Shown piece by piece: positions 22,891-33,312 of a DNA stretch of 64,000 nt. Both the position numbers and the translations under genes were made by a program. The first letter of the stretch is position 1, and each line of letters starts with the position of its first letter. The notes beneath the pieces are model-generated. The model worked only from the letters and a program-made list of their open reading frames with translations, made no database searches and was not told the origin of the DNA. Source of the stretch: Diplolepis rosae (taxonomy: Eukaryota; Arthropoda; Insecta; Hymenoptera; Diplolepididae); the NCBI GenBank assembly GCA_030998225.1, contig JAPYXD010000701.1, forward strand, positions 16,910,501-16,974,500, read 5' to 3'.

Positions 22891-23442
22891 ACAGATCAAA
22901 ACAGACTAGAAAAACAATAAAGAATTAAATTGTAATTTCATGATGACACTTTTAGGTAGTTGTTGAGTAAATAAATATTAATTGTTTATTTTCAGATTCA
23001 AATTCATCATGGATATAATTATTAAAACAGGTTTTTAATCAATTAAACATACAATAGAATTTCAACCACAAATGAAAATTAAAGGTAAAAATCTCGTTCT
23101 GGCAGAACACGTACGAGATGTCCAAGAGTTCCGTAGAAATAATGAAAGTTATTTAATAAATTCTCGTATAATTCGACAAGCATCAGTTCATGCAACACCC
23201 TACAGTACCCACTTATTCCTTTGATTTATTTTCCATTTAGACGTTGGAAATTTATAAAATTTACACTCACTTTTCCTGCTTGTATTTTTACAATTCACAA
23301 CACAACAACTTCGGTGGCTCATTTCAGCTATATTTTTTTAATTAAAACAAAATTTAGATTTTCACATGTATTTTGATTGCTCGGAAATATAAAACAGCCT
23401 CCTTTAACGCCTAAATTATCCACTGCGTGCGCTGGCGTCGAT

Positions 23443-23664
23443 TTAACTCTCCCTACCATGACTTCGCACGGTGCCTATAACAGTATGTACTGCTTTCAAA
23501 ATCGCCAGGCATTCCAACAATTCAACTCTAATTCCAACTTCCGAAATGAATTCTTTGATTAGATCTTCCGTGAGGCCCCGAAACCTTCGCATGTTAGTTA
23601 TTTTTTGACCTAATATATTAAAAACTAGAGAAAAATAAGCCGGATTTTTATTTTCTCTGACCAT
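23443..23664 (-). other. Unassigned open frame with a helical LTEDLIKEFISEVGIRVELL patch
   Basis: A 73-codon minus-strand frame contains FRGLTEDLIKEFISEVGIR followed by VELLECLAILK. This faintly resembles SAM-like helical domains in which an LTEEDLKEL...GxRxKLL pattern is common. It has balanced codons in an otherwise AT-rich element, so it may be a remnant of the element's own protein. The resemblance is by eye only. Confidence 0.25.
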
Positions 23665-25099
23665 TAATTATATTATCTATATTCTACCAAAAATATTTTT
23701 TGTAAATAGATAAAAATCAAGTTTAAACATTTTCTTTTTTTCCCCTCTATTTTTATATAACATTTTATATAAACTTACTTGAAAATCTATCAATAAGCTC
23801 TTCTAAATTATTGTTTTTCAACTACATTTCCACAGTGTCCATTTTAGTTGATTTTATTGTTCTGAGCACCACGTGGCGCATACTGCACATCAGATATCTG
23901 TTCACTGACCGGTCATGTTACTTATTAGTTCACGATATCTCCGAAAGGCACCTTTCCACAATACGGGGATATGTACTAAATTTAAGACGACACATACTAA
24001 ACTTACGAGGAAATTTGCCCGTGTTATAGGAAAATGTACTAAAGACTAGAATATTAGGTTAGAGGAAATTTTTAGTATGTCGACATACTAGAAGTAAGTA
24101 TGCTATTTTTTCGGTGAATAAGCACTTTATTAGTTGCTTACTGAAAAAAAGAAGGCAAACTTACCGCAAACTCCTAGACACTCTGATGTGTTGTCAACAC
24201 TATTCTTTTCATATCTAAACTCAAATTTCACCATCCATAGTGTTTAAGACTTCTTGGGGCCACTAATTACAAATCCAGTCACAATTTAATGACCTGAAAT
24301 AGCAGAAAAAAACTGTAAAAACATAACAAATTTGATTTGAAATTGCTACTTGGGGTTTTTCGGTTTTACTGATTTCGAATCTAAAGTCAAAATTTTAATT
24401 CTTTAATAGCCGAGATTTTTTCTCATATTTTCAGTAATTTTTATAATGAATTGAACTTAAGAGACATCATATAAAGAAAAATTTCTAACTAATTCCACCC
24501 CCTGAACTACATTTAGACCCTTGAAATTGAAGTGAATTGTTATCCACTTTTATATTGTGTTATACAAAATTATTTTCGGGGAAAATTTATGTGCAATAGG
24601 CAGCTATGTCGAAAAAAGGATGCAGGCCATCTTTACTCTAACATTAACCCTGAATTGATTAAAACAACTCCGAACATAAAATCACATTTTATCTCGAAAA
24701 TCTGGTGCCTTATATCATTTACATATATTGTTACATAGACTAAGTTATAGAAAATGACAAAAAAATATGAAAAATTACCATTATTTTTACACAAAGATAA
24801 TTTTTATAAGCAGGGGGGGCTTTCAGCACGCTCTTTGTTTTATTTTATCTTCATTAGTGAGGAGGATTTAATTGATCAAAATTTTAATTTTTCCAAGAAA
24901 AACAATAGATTTTCTTTATTAATTGGGCATGGTGTGCAATGTATTTATAGTTTACTAACCAGTCTCCAATCAATATAATCTTTTATTTTTTCGATGAAAG
25001 GGAATTTTGTACAAATGAAAAGTCTCATAAATTAAATCCTACCCTTTCATGCACAATATCTTTCTTTTTGTCTATGTTACATAGAACAAATTTGATCAA

Positions 25100-25507
25100 A
25101 TGTTGAAATATATCTTAATGATATTACTTTATCTAAGAGTTCTTTTATACATGATAGTGACATTAAAAATTCACTTTATTTTATTTGTTTTTCTCATACA
25201 CAGAATAATTTTTTTTAATTTCGTTGCACACAATAAAGTTCAGAAGATGTTTAAAAAAACTCTAAATTTTTATATTTGTATACTTGAAGGCGATTTCTTT
25301 ATTATCGGGGTAACTTTAATTGAGCTATATAATCACAACAGGTCAATTAAATCTTTAAAAAATACGTTTAAATACTGGTATAAATGCATGTGGTATTTTG
25401 TTTTTATTTCCGAGAGTAGTTTTATTTTAATACCAACATTAGAGGTGATTTTATTTGCAGTAATTTTTTTTACGCAAACTTTAGTTCAGTTTTATATAAT
25501 TACATGA
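25100..25507 (+). other. Orphan hydrophobic open frame, 135 codons
   Basis: An ATG-started frame of 135 codons rich in F, I, L, Y and K, with several hydrophobic stretches that could be membrane segments. No family motif is recognised. In DNA this AT-rich one such frame per window is not far from chance. A decayed chemoreceptor exon is imaginable but unsupported. Confidence 0.15.
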
Positions 25508-27118
25508 ACCGAAGTTAAAAGCAGAATTCCATTGTGCTTATTTTTTCCTTTTTCCTGATTTTTGCACTTTTTAAAAAGGTATCTAGTCAAAATAGTGCAG
25601 TTCTCAGGATCAAAAATTAGATTACAAATAATTCCATTTTTCTTCTTCAAAATGAAACCTTACATAACAAGGACGATACGATACTTTTTTCAGAATGTTG
25701 ATACATATTAACTGGTCACTGGCCCTTAAAATATTAAAACTCAAAAATGAAGAATCAAAAGATTTGAATGATATTGATCGAATATGTAATACTCCTAATG
25801 TTTCTTTCGTTTATACGCAGAGGTAAAATACCATAATTACAGAAACTTGATTTTAGATTGGATCCCCATTTTTAATTTTGATATTGCGACATCGGATTCG
25901 AAATCAGCGACGACAAAAACCCCTGTATAACTAATGTTCAGAATTAAAAATGTTCAAATTATTATTTCTTTAAAAGCTATGAGTTTAAAAGTAATATATG
26001 GTACAGTGTATGTAGCATCGGGATCCAAATAGTTAAAAATGGGAAATTTCTTGGTTTTGAAACGATCCATAAAGTAATATGGCACTTTATAACATCTATC
26101 TCTGTAATATAATAGGTTCTAAGGAGAAATTAAACTTATCATAATTAGAAGATACAGTAAAATAAAATGATGAGATAATAAAAGAGAATTTTCCACGTGT
26201 ATGTTAGTAATTAAGATGGAAACCATTAGAAAATAATTCTGATTGAAATGCAATCATAGATGTATACGTTTTGTCTGATTTAAGATCGCAGAATAATGAT
26301 TTCATCACGGTACGAGTAATTAAGTTGTCCCTGGATCTTCAGCGGCCGATCTTTCTCAAAGCTGGTCCCGCGTATAAATAATGCAGTCCGATTTGAGAAA
26401 CGGTTACACAATCAAATAGCTCTTTATTCGTCGGACTTTTAATAAACGTTGTTTCGCGCGAATGCGAAAAAGAAAAGGAAAATAAAGAGTGAGAAGGGGT
26501 AACTAAACGAGCGACTTACACTCGTTAATGCACAGCAGCACTGCCTTATCCTAGGATCTTGCATTCTTGATGATAATTACGCGAGGTTCATATACTTGTC
26601 TTAAATTCACATACATTGAAATTAAACCTAGGAATTCGTAACCTCACAAACCTCTTTTGTCACTGATAGTACCGCTCATATTAAATGTCATCTTAAATGA
26701 GGACAAATTTATTAAGCTTCTTATTATTTTAATTAATCTTTTCTTAACATGCATTGATTGAAACAATATTTTAAAACTTTTTGAAGTTTTTTCAAATGAA
26801 TCACTAAAAAAGTAGTACAATTTACTACTTTGACTTGAAAAATATGTAACCGCTGTTTTATTAATCAGCATAACTTTTTTTCTGATTTAGTTTCCTATCC
26901 GAGTTTTTGAAATAAGAATGCAGATACTAAAAATCGATTTTTTCAATGAAACGAAGAAGAATCAGTACGTAAAAACCTGCTAAAGGTTTCTACAATATAA
27001 AAAAGTATTTATTTTTCTTATGGAACTTATTCCACTACTTGATACTCGTCAACAATAAAATAACAGAATATTTTTTCTTTTTCTTTCAAAAAATTTCAGA
27101 GCTTATCAGGATCTCCTG

Positions 27119-27144
<26 letters not shown>
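27119..27144. repeat. (TA)13 microsatellite
   Basis: Uninterrupted TA dinucleotide repeat. Confidence 0.9.
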
Positions 27145-27149
<5 letters not shown>

Positions 27150-27195
27150 CCTTTTCACAAAGTTGGTCTTTTCTAGTTTTTCATAGATTGTATAC

Positions 27196-28269
27196 ACACT
27201 GAGAAAAATAGATACTAAAAATGAGATACTAGAATGTTGGATATTACCTTATATCATCTAGATTATACTACATAATATCTAATATATTCTTTTAAATATA
27301 CAAGATATTAATCACCAATAACAGTTTATATTCAAAATTTACAATATTAGATATTAAACTTTAATATCTAAGATTTTTATAAACAGTAGCGTGCACGTGC
27401 CCGAGGAAAAGTCACGTGATCAGAGTCTTTGAATTCCATGTAATTTGTCTATCGCGCTCGCCCATAGTTTTGCCGGTCGCATGGTTTTTGGTTTCGACAC
27501 TGAAATAATAATGTTGTGTCTATATATGAAGTTTTGAAGTGTGATTTTTGAAAAATTTTTATATTACCAGTACTGAAATCAGTAAGTATCTATCTATATA
27601 AGTATATCATTTTTATACCTTCAATATTTGAAATGAATTTTCTAACCTCTCAATAACTCGTTCTTTATGTAGCCGTTTTTAAATTCAACATCGAATCGGA
27701 ATTTATTTCCTGGAGATCGTAATAGTTTCCAAATCTTTACAATTATGTTGAACGTTTTTATAATCTCCATTTATTAACAGGTTGCCTTGACTTTGAGAAT
27801 AATAATCAACAAAATATGGACTTGCGAAAACTCTTAGATCGAGGAATTCGAGAAAAAAAGGAGATTATAAGAAAATTTTGAATTCCTTGATCAATCATTA
27901 TTTACATCATGTTATATTTTCTTAATTTCATTTTTTCTTTCAATTTTTCAATCAGTATTTTTACATAATTATTAGACAATTGCATTCAATGACATAAATA
28001 TTGACTTTAATTATCTAAGATATTACAGTTTAATATCTCAAATAGTATGAACTGATATCTAATGTATTTTAATTTAACATCTGAAATATTTCAAATTAAC
28101 ATATTGGGTTCTTTAATTTAATATCTTAGATATTGCGAAATAACATATATTTTTTTAATATCTACAGATACTTTGTTTCAATATCTAGATGGCTGTCCCA
28201 TAGTTAAATCGCAAATACATTATCTGCTAATATCAAGATATTGCGGTTTACTATCTATTTTTCTCCGTG
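27196..28269 (+). mobile_element. TIR element (CACNGAGAAAAATAGAT ends) with exon-like interior
   Basis: The left end CACTGAGAAAAATAGATAC pairs with ATCTATTTTTCTCCGTG at the right. Both subterminal zones are full of ATATCTA/TAGATATT words. The middle (about 27380-27890) is different: balanced composition, a CAGTAAGTATC donor-like site at about 27586 and an acceptor TTATTAACAG at 27780 before a short ORF. The right end abuts the mariner at 28271 without spacer. Confidence 0.6.
27816..27881 (+). CDS. 21-residue ORF after a putative acceptor in the 27196-28269 element
   Basis: After the acceptor-like ...TTATTAACAG|G at 27780-27781, an ATG opens MDLRKLLDRGIREKKEIIRK then F and a stop. The peptide is short, charged and probably helical. 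With the donor-like site at about 27586 it suggests a spliced leader and the first coding exon of a gene whose remainder is gone. It could be the start of the element's transposase or captured host sequence. Confidence 0.25.
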   Translation: MDLRKLLDRGIREKKEIIRKF

Positions 28270-28270
28270 C

Positions 28271-29057
28271 AGGGTCTGTCCGGAAAGTATCGGGCCTACC
28301 TTTATATCTCCGCGCTGGCGTTATTATTTATTATTGGGCTGGCATCCTTCAAAGTAATCCCCACTTGATTGAATAACACGGTTCCAGCGATGTTTCCGCT
28401 TCTCGAAACAGTCCTGGAATTCACTTTTAGGGATGGCCTTGAGTACGCTCGTCGCATTATTTTTAACCCTCGTTTTGTCATCGAATCGCTGTCCTTTGAG
28501 TGGTTTTTTGAGTTTTGCAAACAGCCAAAAGTCACAGGGGGCTATGTCGGGACTTTACGGAGATTGTCGAAGCAATGCGATACTGTATTTACTCGGAAAC
28601 TGCTGCACAAGATACGATGAATGCGCTGGCGCGTGATCGTGGTAAAGAAGCCAGTCACCGCACACACGCGAGTCATTCCTAAAATCTTGTTCAAAATTCC
28701 CAAACAGTAGTTTTCGGTATTCCGTGATCATTTTCCAGTTCACGAACAGTTAATTGATGATCACCTTCAATCACAAGTCGTACCCGCTCAATATTATCCA
28801 ATGTTTTTGTCGTCGAAGATCTCCCAGAACGAGAATCACTATCAACAGAAGTGCGGCCTCCTTTGAAACGATTATACCACTCTTTTATTCGTGTTTTGCT
28901 CATACACTCATTCCCAAAGGCCTTCTGCATCATCTGAATAGTTTCCGAACTCGTTTTTCCGAATTGAAAACAAAATTTGATGCAAATTCGTTGATCTAGT
29001 TGTTACATCGCTCGTTTTGTTGTAAAAAAGAAATATGAATATTTTTCGCGGATTTTT
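28271..29057 (-). mobile_element. Mariner element 1, internally deleted
   Basis: The left end GGTCTGTCCGGAAAGTATCG lies next to the preceding MITE. On the minus strand the transposase remnant is followed by this end. No matching complement is found on the right, where a poly(T) run and the retroposon end at 29062-29150 take over, so the 5' side of the transposase is truncated. Confidence 0.8.
28324..28996 (-). pseudogene. Mariner transposase remnant (helix-turn-helix plus D2/D3, D1 deleted)
   Basis: Mariner transposase cuts and pastes its element at TA sites using a DDD catalytic triad. Visible in order are IKFCFQFGKTSSETIQMMQK, RIKEWYNRFKGGRTSVDS and LTVRELENDHGIPKTTVWE (helix-turn-helix region). 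A one-base frameshift lies near 28690, then ILNKILGMTRVC, then directly GDWLLYHDHAPAHSS (second Asp region). An in-frame stop sits where SPYSPD should be, then SPDIAPCDFWLFAKLKKPLK (third Asp) and FEKRKHRWNRVIQ near the C-terminus. The block between RVC and DWLL, with the first catalytic Asp, is deleted. No start codon is visible. It is inactive. Confidence 0.92.
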
Positions 29058-29061
29058 CCCA

Positions 29062-29150
29062 TTTTTTTTTTTTTTTTTTGTGAGGAGGAAAAATGTCGAA
29101 ATCTTTTATATACGTTGTACAGGACTCTCCTAGGACGGGTCTAGGCATAC
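29062..29150 (-). repeat. Poly(A)-tailed retroposon 3' end, copy 2
   Basis: Reverse-oriented match to 12566-12650: TATGCCTAGACCCGTCCTAG followed by GAGAGTCCTGTAC and CCTCCTCAC, ending in an 18-base A run (T run at 29062-29079 on the plus strand). Confidence 0.6.
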
Positions 29151-29364
29151 CTGTTAAAACCAAAACACCCCCTCTCTCGAACCAATACACCGCCCGTGGA
29201 ACCGCCTTTCGGCTTTAAACTTCGCGGGGGATTTTTCCCATTGAAAAACCGTGTTTTATAAGAATTAACTCGCAATAAAGTTGCCATTTTCGATAAAGTG
29301 GGCTACTGTTTTTTGAAACGTATAGAGGAGTCTTTTCCGCTTCCGTTGAAGTGGGTGACAATTT

Positions 29365-30465
29365 CATAAACATTGTAATTCTTTATAATAATTTAATCCG
29401 AATATAATACCCTGTTTTACGAACTTTTTCCGCGCGACTTTTTCATCTTTTAAAGTTGATAGAATCACATAATTTGAAAGACATGATTCCAATCATTTTT
29501 ATTATACGAACACTTAGGAAAAAATCCTTTTGAATCAAGAGGAATACCCTTAAACCGAAAGATTTTTCTTTTACAATCGAAACGATACATTATTTAAAAA
29601 GAAAAGACCCTTTTATTTCCAAGAACCAATTTTGAATGAAAATCATTTCTTTCAAATTAAAAAGAATATTATTCTCAAATCAAGAAGACTCTACTCAAAT
29701 CGAAAAAAATTTATAATTAACATTGTGTATAAGGTTGAAATTTGTTTCACTTATATATATATATATATGCATTTTCACTATTTCAATCAACATAAAAAAA
29801 TGTTTCGCAAATATTTTATTTCTCATAATTGCTATTTTAAAACTCAGAAGCTCATTTATTTTGTTTTTTTTGTTTATATGTTCAATAAAAAAATTAACAA
29901 ATTTTGTCTTAATGGCAATTTACATTCAGAAAACAATATTTTGATTAAAAACGGCGATGTGTATTAAAATTTAGATGCTAATTCTTTTAATTAAAATGAA
30001 TTCTTTGTGATTTAAATAGAGTCTTCTTAATTTGGGAAGAATATTCTTTTTGATTTGAAAGGAATCATTTTCATTCAAAATTGATTCATGGAAATAAAAA
30101 GGTCTTTTCATTTTAAAAGTATTCCTCTTGGTTCAAAAGGATTTTTTTTCCAAGTGTACTTATAATAAAAATGATTGGAATCATGACTTTCAAATGATGT
30201 GATTCTTGTAACTTGAAAAGATAAAAAAGTCGCGTGGAAATCCCTTTGAGCGGGGAGCGCTTTTGACTTCAACTCGCTGTGTATTTTATAATTTTCATCT
30301 AATCAAAATATTGCTTTATTGAAAATATCCGCCAACACTGCTTAACGTATTTGTCACGACACGCTTTTCGTGGTCTAATTTATCCGAAAAATTTTGGCCG
30401 CGAAAGTTCGTAAAACAGGGTATTTTATTCGTATTAAATTATTATAAACAATTATAATGTCATAC
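29365..30465. repeat. 1.1-kb inverted-repeat element with unequal arms
   Basis: Left arm (about 29365-29720) and right arm (about 29980-30465) are complementary in many blocks: ATACCCTGTTTTACGAACTT, TTGAAAGNCATGATTCCAATC, AATCATTTTTATTATA, AAAAAATCCTTTTGAA and AGAATATT. The right arm carries about 165 extra bases (30237-30405) between GTCGCGTGGA and GCGAAAGTTCG, containing GAGCGGGGAGCGC. Open frames inside, such as the 111-codon plus frame from 29632, are AT-rich translations of the arms and are not taken as genes. Confidence 0.65.
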
Positions 30466-31066
30466 TCACTCTTCCGATTTGAACAATACTGATACTTCGT
30501 TTCAAGATCGCTTATTCAAATTTGAAAGAATGAAGTTCAAATAATTTGAATTTAATTTGAGTTTAAATGTTTCAATTTGGGGAAAAAGGTGCCAAAGTGA
30601 TCATTATGTACAGTAAAATGCCAAACACTAGAAAAACTCACTGTTAGAAAATGTTGTATTAACTTTAATATAAAAGTATATGAAATTTAATATACTTTAT
30701 GATGTCGATAAAAGAGAATATTTCCCTAAATCTCTGATAACTCGGAAATTATTAAAACTGAAGATAATAGTTTTAATCAATTCAATCATCAATATTACTA
30801 AACATTCTTGTTACACGCAAAAAAATGTGTAGCTGGTACAAAGAAACATATCGCTGTTCCAGCTGTATTATTAACTATCCTAACCATAAATATAGCTGAT
30901 ATAACCTAACAAAACCTTGTGACAGCTACAAATTTTTTTCCGTGTAAATATCTTAAAATATACCAAAATTAACAACTCACATAATTTTACTTTGCGCCAT
31001 GATTAAATTATTTTTGAAGCGAATTTAGTATGTAAATAATAAAGTAGATTATTTTTTTTCATATAC
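30466..31066. other. AT-rich spacer containing a short MITE
   Basis: Apart from the MITE at 30811-30947, nothing recognisable is seen. Confidence 0.4.
30811..30947. mobile_element. 137-bp MITE, TTACACGNAAAAAAA ends
   Basis: TTACACGCAAAAAAATGTGT followed by AGCTG at the left end pairs with CAGCTACAAATTTTTTTCCG followed by TGTAA at the right. Further inside, ATAGCTGAT-type words recur in both directions. Non-coding. Confidence 0.65.
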
Positions 31067-31068
31067 TA

Positions 31069-31894
31069 CTGTGGGCAAAAACTAAGGTGAAGTTTTGTTA
31101 TAAAATGAAAAATCTTTATTTATTTATCCAAATGAATTTCATCCTCTTCAAAGTAATCCCCTTCCAATATCTCTTCAATCGTGTCAAAACGGTGTCCTCG
31201 GAGTGGTCTTTTGAGTTTGGGAAATAGCCAGAAGTCACATGGAGCCAAATCAAGCGAATATGGTGGTTGTGGAACGATATGCGTTGAGTTCTTGGCGAAA
31301 TGATCACGAAGAACGAGTGCAGTGTGAGACGGCGTATTGTCGTGATGCAAAAACCACGAGTTGTCTGCCCAAAATATCTTTTGAAACGGTGTTGAGTGAT
31401 CCTCTTGAAATGCCAATAGTGTCAGCAAGGTCTCTAATTGTCAATCGACGATTTTTGTGCACTAATTCTTTGAATTGATTGACGTGTTGCTCGTCAGTTG
31501 ATGTTGATGGTCGTCTGCGGCGTTCCAAGTCATCAACACGTTCTCTGTCTTCTTTGGAGTCTTTGTACCACTTATAAACATTTTTCTGCGACATGCTCAA
31601 ATCAACGAGGGCCTTCTGCAACATTCTGAACGTTTCCGCAACTGAAATTTCATTTCGTAAACAAAATTTAATGGCACTTATTTGCTCAACAAATTCAGAC
31701 ACTGTAAAAATCGAAAAATTCACGTTTAGTCGTTTAGAAAACACAAGTGTAACCATGTAACAAATGATGACATTGACATGAAATTTGGTACAGGTGTCAG
31801 TAACAGTAGGACCAGCATAAAAATAAAAGAGTTTGCCCGAATTGGTTAGCCCGCGAAGTTTAAATTAAAAATTCACCTTAGTTTTTGTCCACAG
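31069..31894 (-). mobile_element. Mariner element 2, both ends present, internally deleted
   Basis: The ends CTGTGGGCAAAAACTAAGGT and ACCTTAGTTTTTGTCCACAG are complementary apart from one base and are flanked by TA (31067-31068, 31895-31896). The 826-bp length, against about 1.3 kb for a full mariner, is explained by two deletions in the transposase. With both ends intact it could in principle be mobilised by a related transposase. Confidence 0.92.
31117..31756 (-). pseudogene. Mariner transposase remnant with two internal deletions
   Basis: From an ATG at 31756: FVEQISAIKFCLRNEISVAE, TFRMLQKAL, QKNVYKWYKDSKEDRERVDD, LERRRRPSTSTDEQHVNQ and LTIRDLADTIGISRGS form the DNA-binding region. The frame then jumps at KDILG/WADN to the catalytic part: WADNSWFLHHDNTPSHTALV (second Asp), PQPPYSLDLAPCDFWLF (third Asp; LD for the usual PD) and RPLRGHRFDTIEEI. 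A second deletion joins this to LEGDYFEEDEI at the C-terminus. The region with the first Asp is missing and the two parts are in different frames. The first junction reads TTTTGGGCAGAC, consistent with joining at a short TGGGC-type match. Confidence 0.92.
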
Positions 31895-31896
31895 TA

Positions 31897-33255
31897 ATAT
31901 ACAAATTCATTTTTAAATTAATTAAGATATCTAAGAATTAAAAAATGTAGTTAACTTAACCTATAAATATTCAAACACATTATGAATTTTCATATTCAGA
32001 GAAATTTTTAGCTCAAGTTTACCCCCATACGTCCAATTTCCGACATAATCAACAAGAAAGTTTGATAATATTGATGATTAAATTAATTAAAAACATTATA
32101 AACCAGTTTTAATGATTCAAGGATTATCAAAGAATCTAGAAAGTACTCTATTTCATCAACACTTCGATGTATATAAAATTTCATAATTGCGTATATTGAA
32201 TTCCATATAGTGTATATACAAATGACTTGACTGAATATTTATATGAAAGGAAACGATCTGTGTTATTGTTTACAATCTATATTCACTGAAAAAATCAGTT
32301 TAAAATTGCGTTAAACTAAATTCAGTGAATTTTAGTATTTTTTTATATTTCATATACAAATGTAAATAAAATTAGATAACAATTCTAACACTGGAGTGCG
32401 ATCAATTAATACAGGTTGAAGTAAACTTTACTATAACCTATAGTATCCCTTTACATAATTTTTTAAAATTTTAGTATTTTGACTGCAAATTTCCAGTCGA
32501 CTAGGAATAATTATTATTGCACCTTGATAGTTACAATGGCCGACAAAAAGAATCGATTTGTAAGAGACCATCTGCTTGCCCCATAATTCAGGATCCATTA
32601 CCGTTGCAATATAAAGAAAACTTAGTATATGGGCACGTTCACCGAATCTGTTTTTATCGTTACGTCTTTTACGTGCGCCGTCATACAACCCGCGTACTAA
32701 ATTATTTGTTATCTAGGAGTAGGAAGGTAATTTCGTACCTTTGAAGTTACCTATGCTTCATATCTATGTACATAGAGGTATGCATGCGAATTCTCGACTA
32801 CTAGTTTCCTACTCACATACTAATATAAATATATGTATAAATTCTACAAATTCATATCCGTATCTAAGAGACATATATTTCAAAAGAAATAAAGGTGGAG
32901 GGGATGTATATATGTGTTCTCAAAGTCTCTAATAATCACCAATTAGGAGCAGAAAAGAAATTTCTGGCACTATTTCCTATCCTTATCGTCGATAAAGAAC
33001 CGGGTGACCATACTGAGAAAATTTCTTTTTACCAAAAAAAATCCTCTTGAATTTCCAAAGAGGGGAAAGCAGTATAACGTTTTATTTCTATTATCAAATT
33101 AATAATACACTGTTAGAAATTTCTTCATCAAACTTCCATTGAATGTAATGGAAGTTTTTCCCAGTAACGTATATTAAATTTAATTGATTAGTTCAGTTTT
33201 AACAGTTTCTTTAAAAATTAAATTTAATATGAATGTTGAAATCTAATATCAAATA
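31897..33255. other. No gene seen; complex block at about 32430-32720
   Basis: AT-rich sequence. The block at about 32430-32720 has balanced composition and opposed open frames of 75-85 codons, with no recognisable motifs. It is a possible host noncoding element. Confidence 0.35.
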
Positions 33256-33312
33256 TCAAAATAGAGCATTCGACCGGAAATCGAAAGGTCCTGGGCTCGA
33301 ACCCAGCGGAGT
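33256..33312 (+). repeat. tRNA-like fragment, probably SINE-derived
   Basis: ATAGAGCATTCGACCGGAAA continues with an anticodon-arm-like TTCGA-CCGGAAA-TCGAA, a variable GGTCCTGGG and a T-arm GGGCTCGAACCC. The acceptor stem and most of the D-arm are missing and the base before the GGA anticodon position is C, not U. It is not a functional tRNA. The similar sequence at 37222-37290 supports a tRNA-derived SINE family. Confidence 0.5.

Larger units (their letters stand above)
21819..24116. mobile_element. 2.3-kb TIR element with CACCGAAAAA ends
   Basis: CACCGAAAAATGGCATACTT followed by ACTTTTAGTAT at the left end pairs with ATACTAGAAGTAAGTATGCT followed by ATTTTTTCGGTG at the right end. The interior includes the long palindrome at 22225-22890 and a minus-strand open frame at 23443-23664. 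No known transposase motif is seen. The size leaves room for a decayed coding region. Confidence 0.65.
24117..27195. other. No assigned gene; complex block at 26280-26640
   Basis: AT-rich sequence without terminal repeats. It holds the orphan open frame at 25100-25507, a (TA)13 microsatellite at 27119-27144, and a more balanced block at about 26280-26640 that may be host noncoding sequence. Confidence 0.4.

Noticed and set aside
25100..25507. Odorant or gustatory receptor exon
   Set aside because: Hydrophobic stretches alone are expected from AT-rich DNA, and no receptor signature was seen.
28173..28999. Plus-strand open frames over mariner 1
   Set aside because: They are complements of the transposase remnant on the minus strand. 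The same applies to plus-strand frames over mariners 2 and 3.
29632..29967. 111-codon plus-strand gene
   Set aside because: It lies in the loop and arm of a 1.1-kb inverted repeat, is K/I/F/N-rich as expected of AT-rich DNA, and has no motif.
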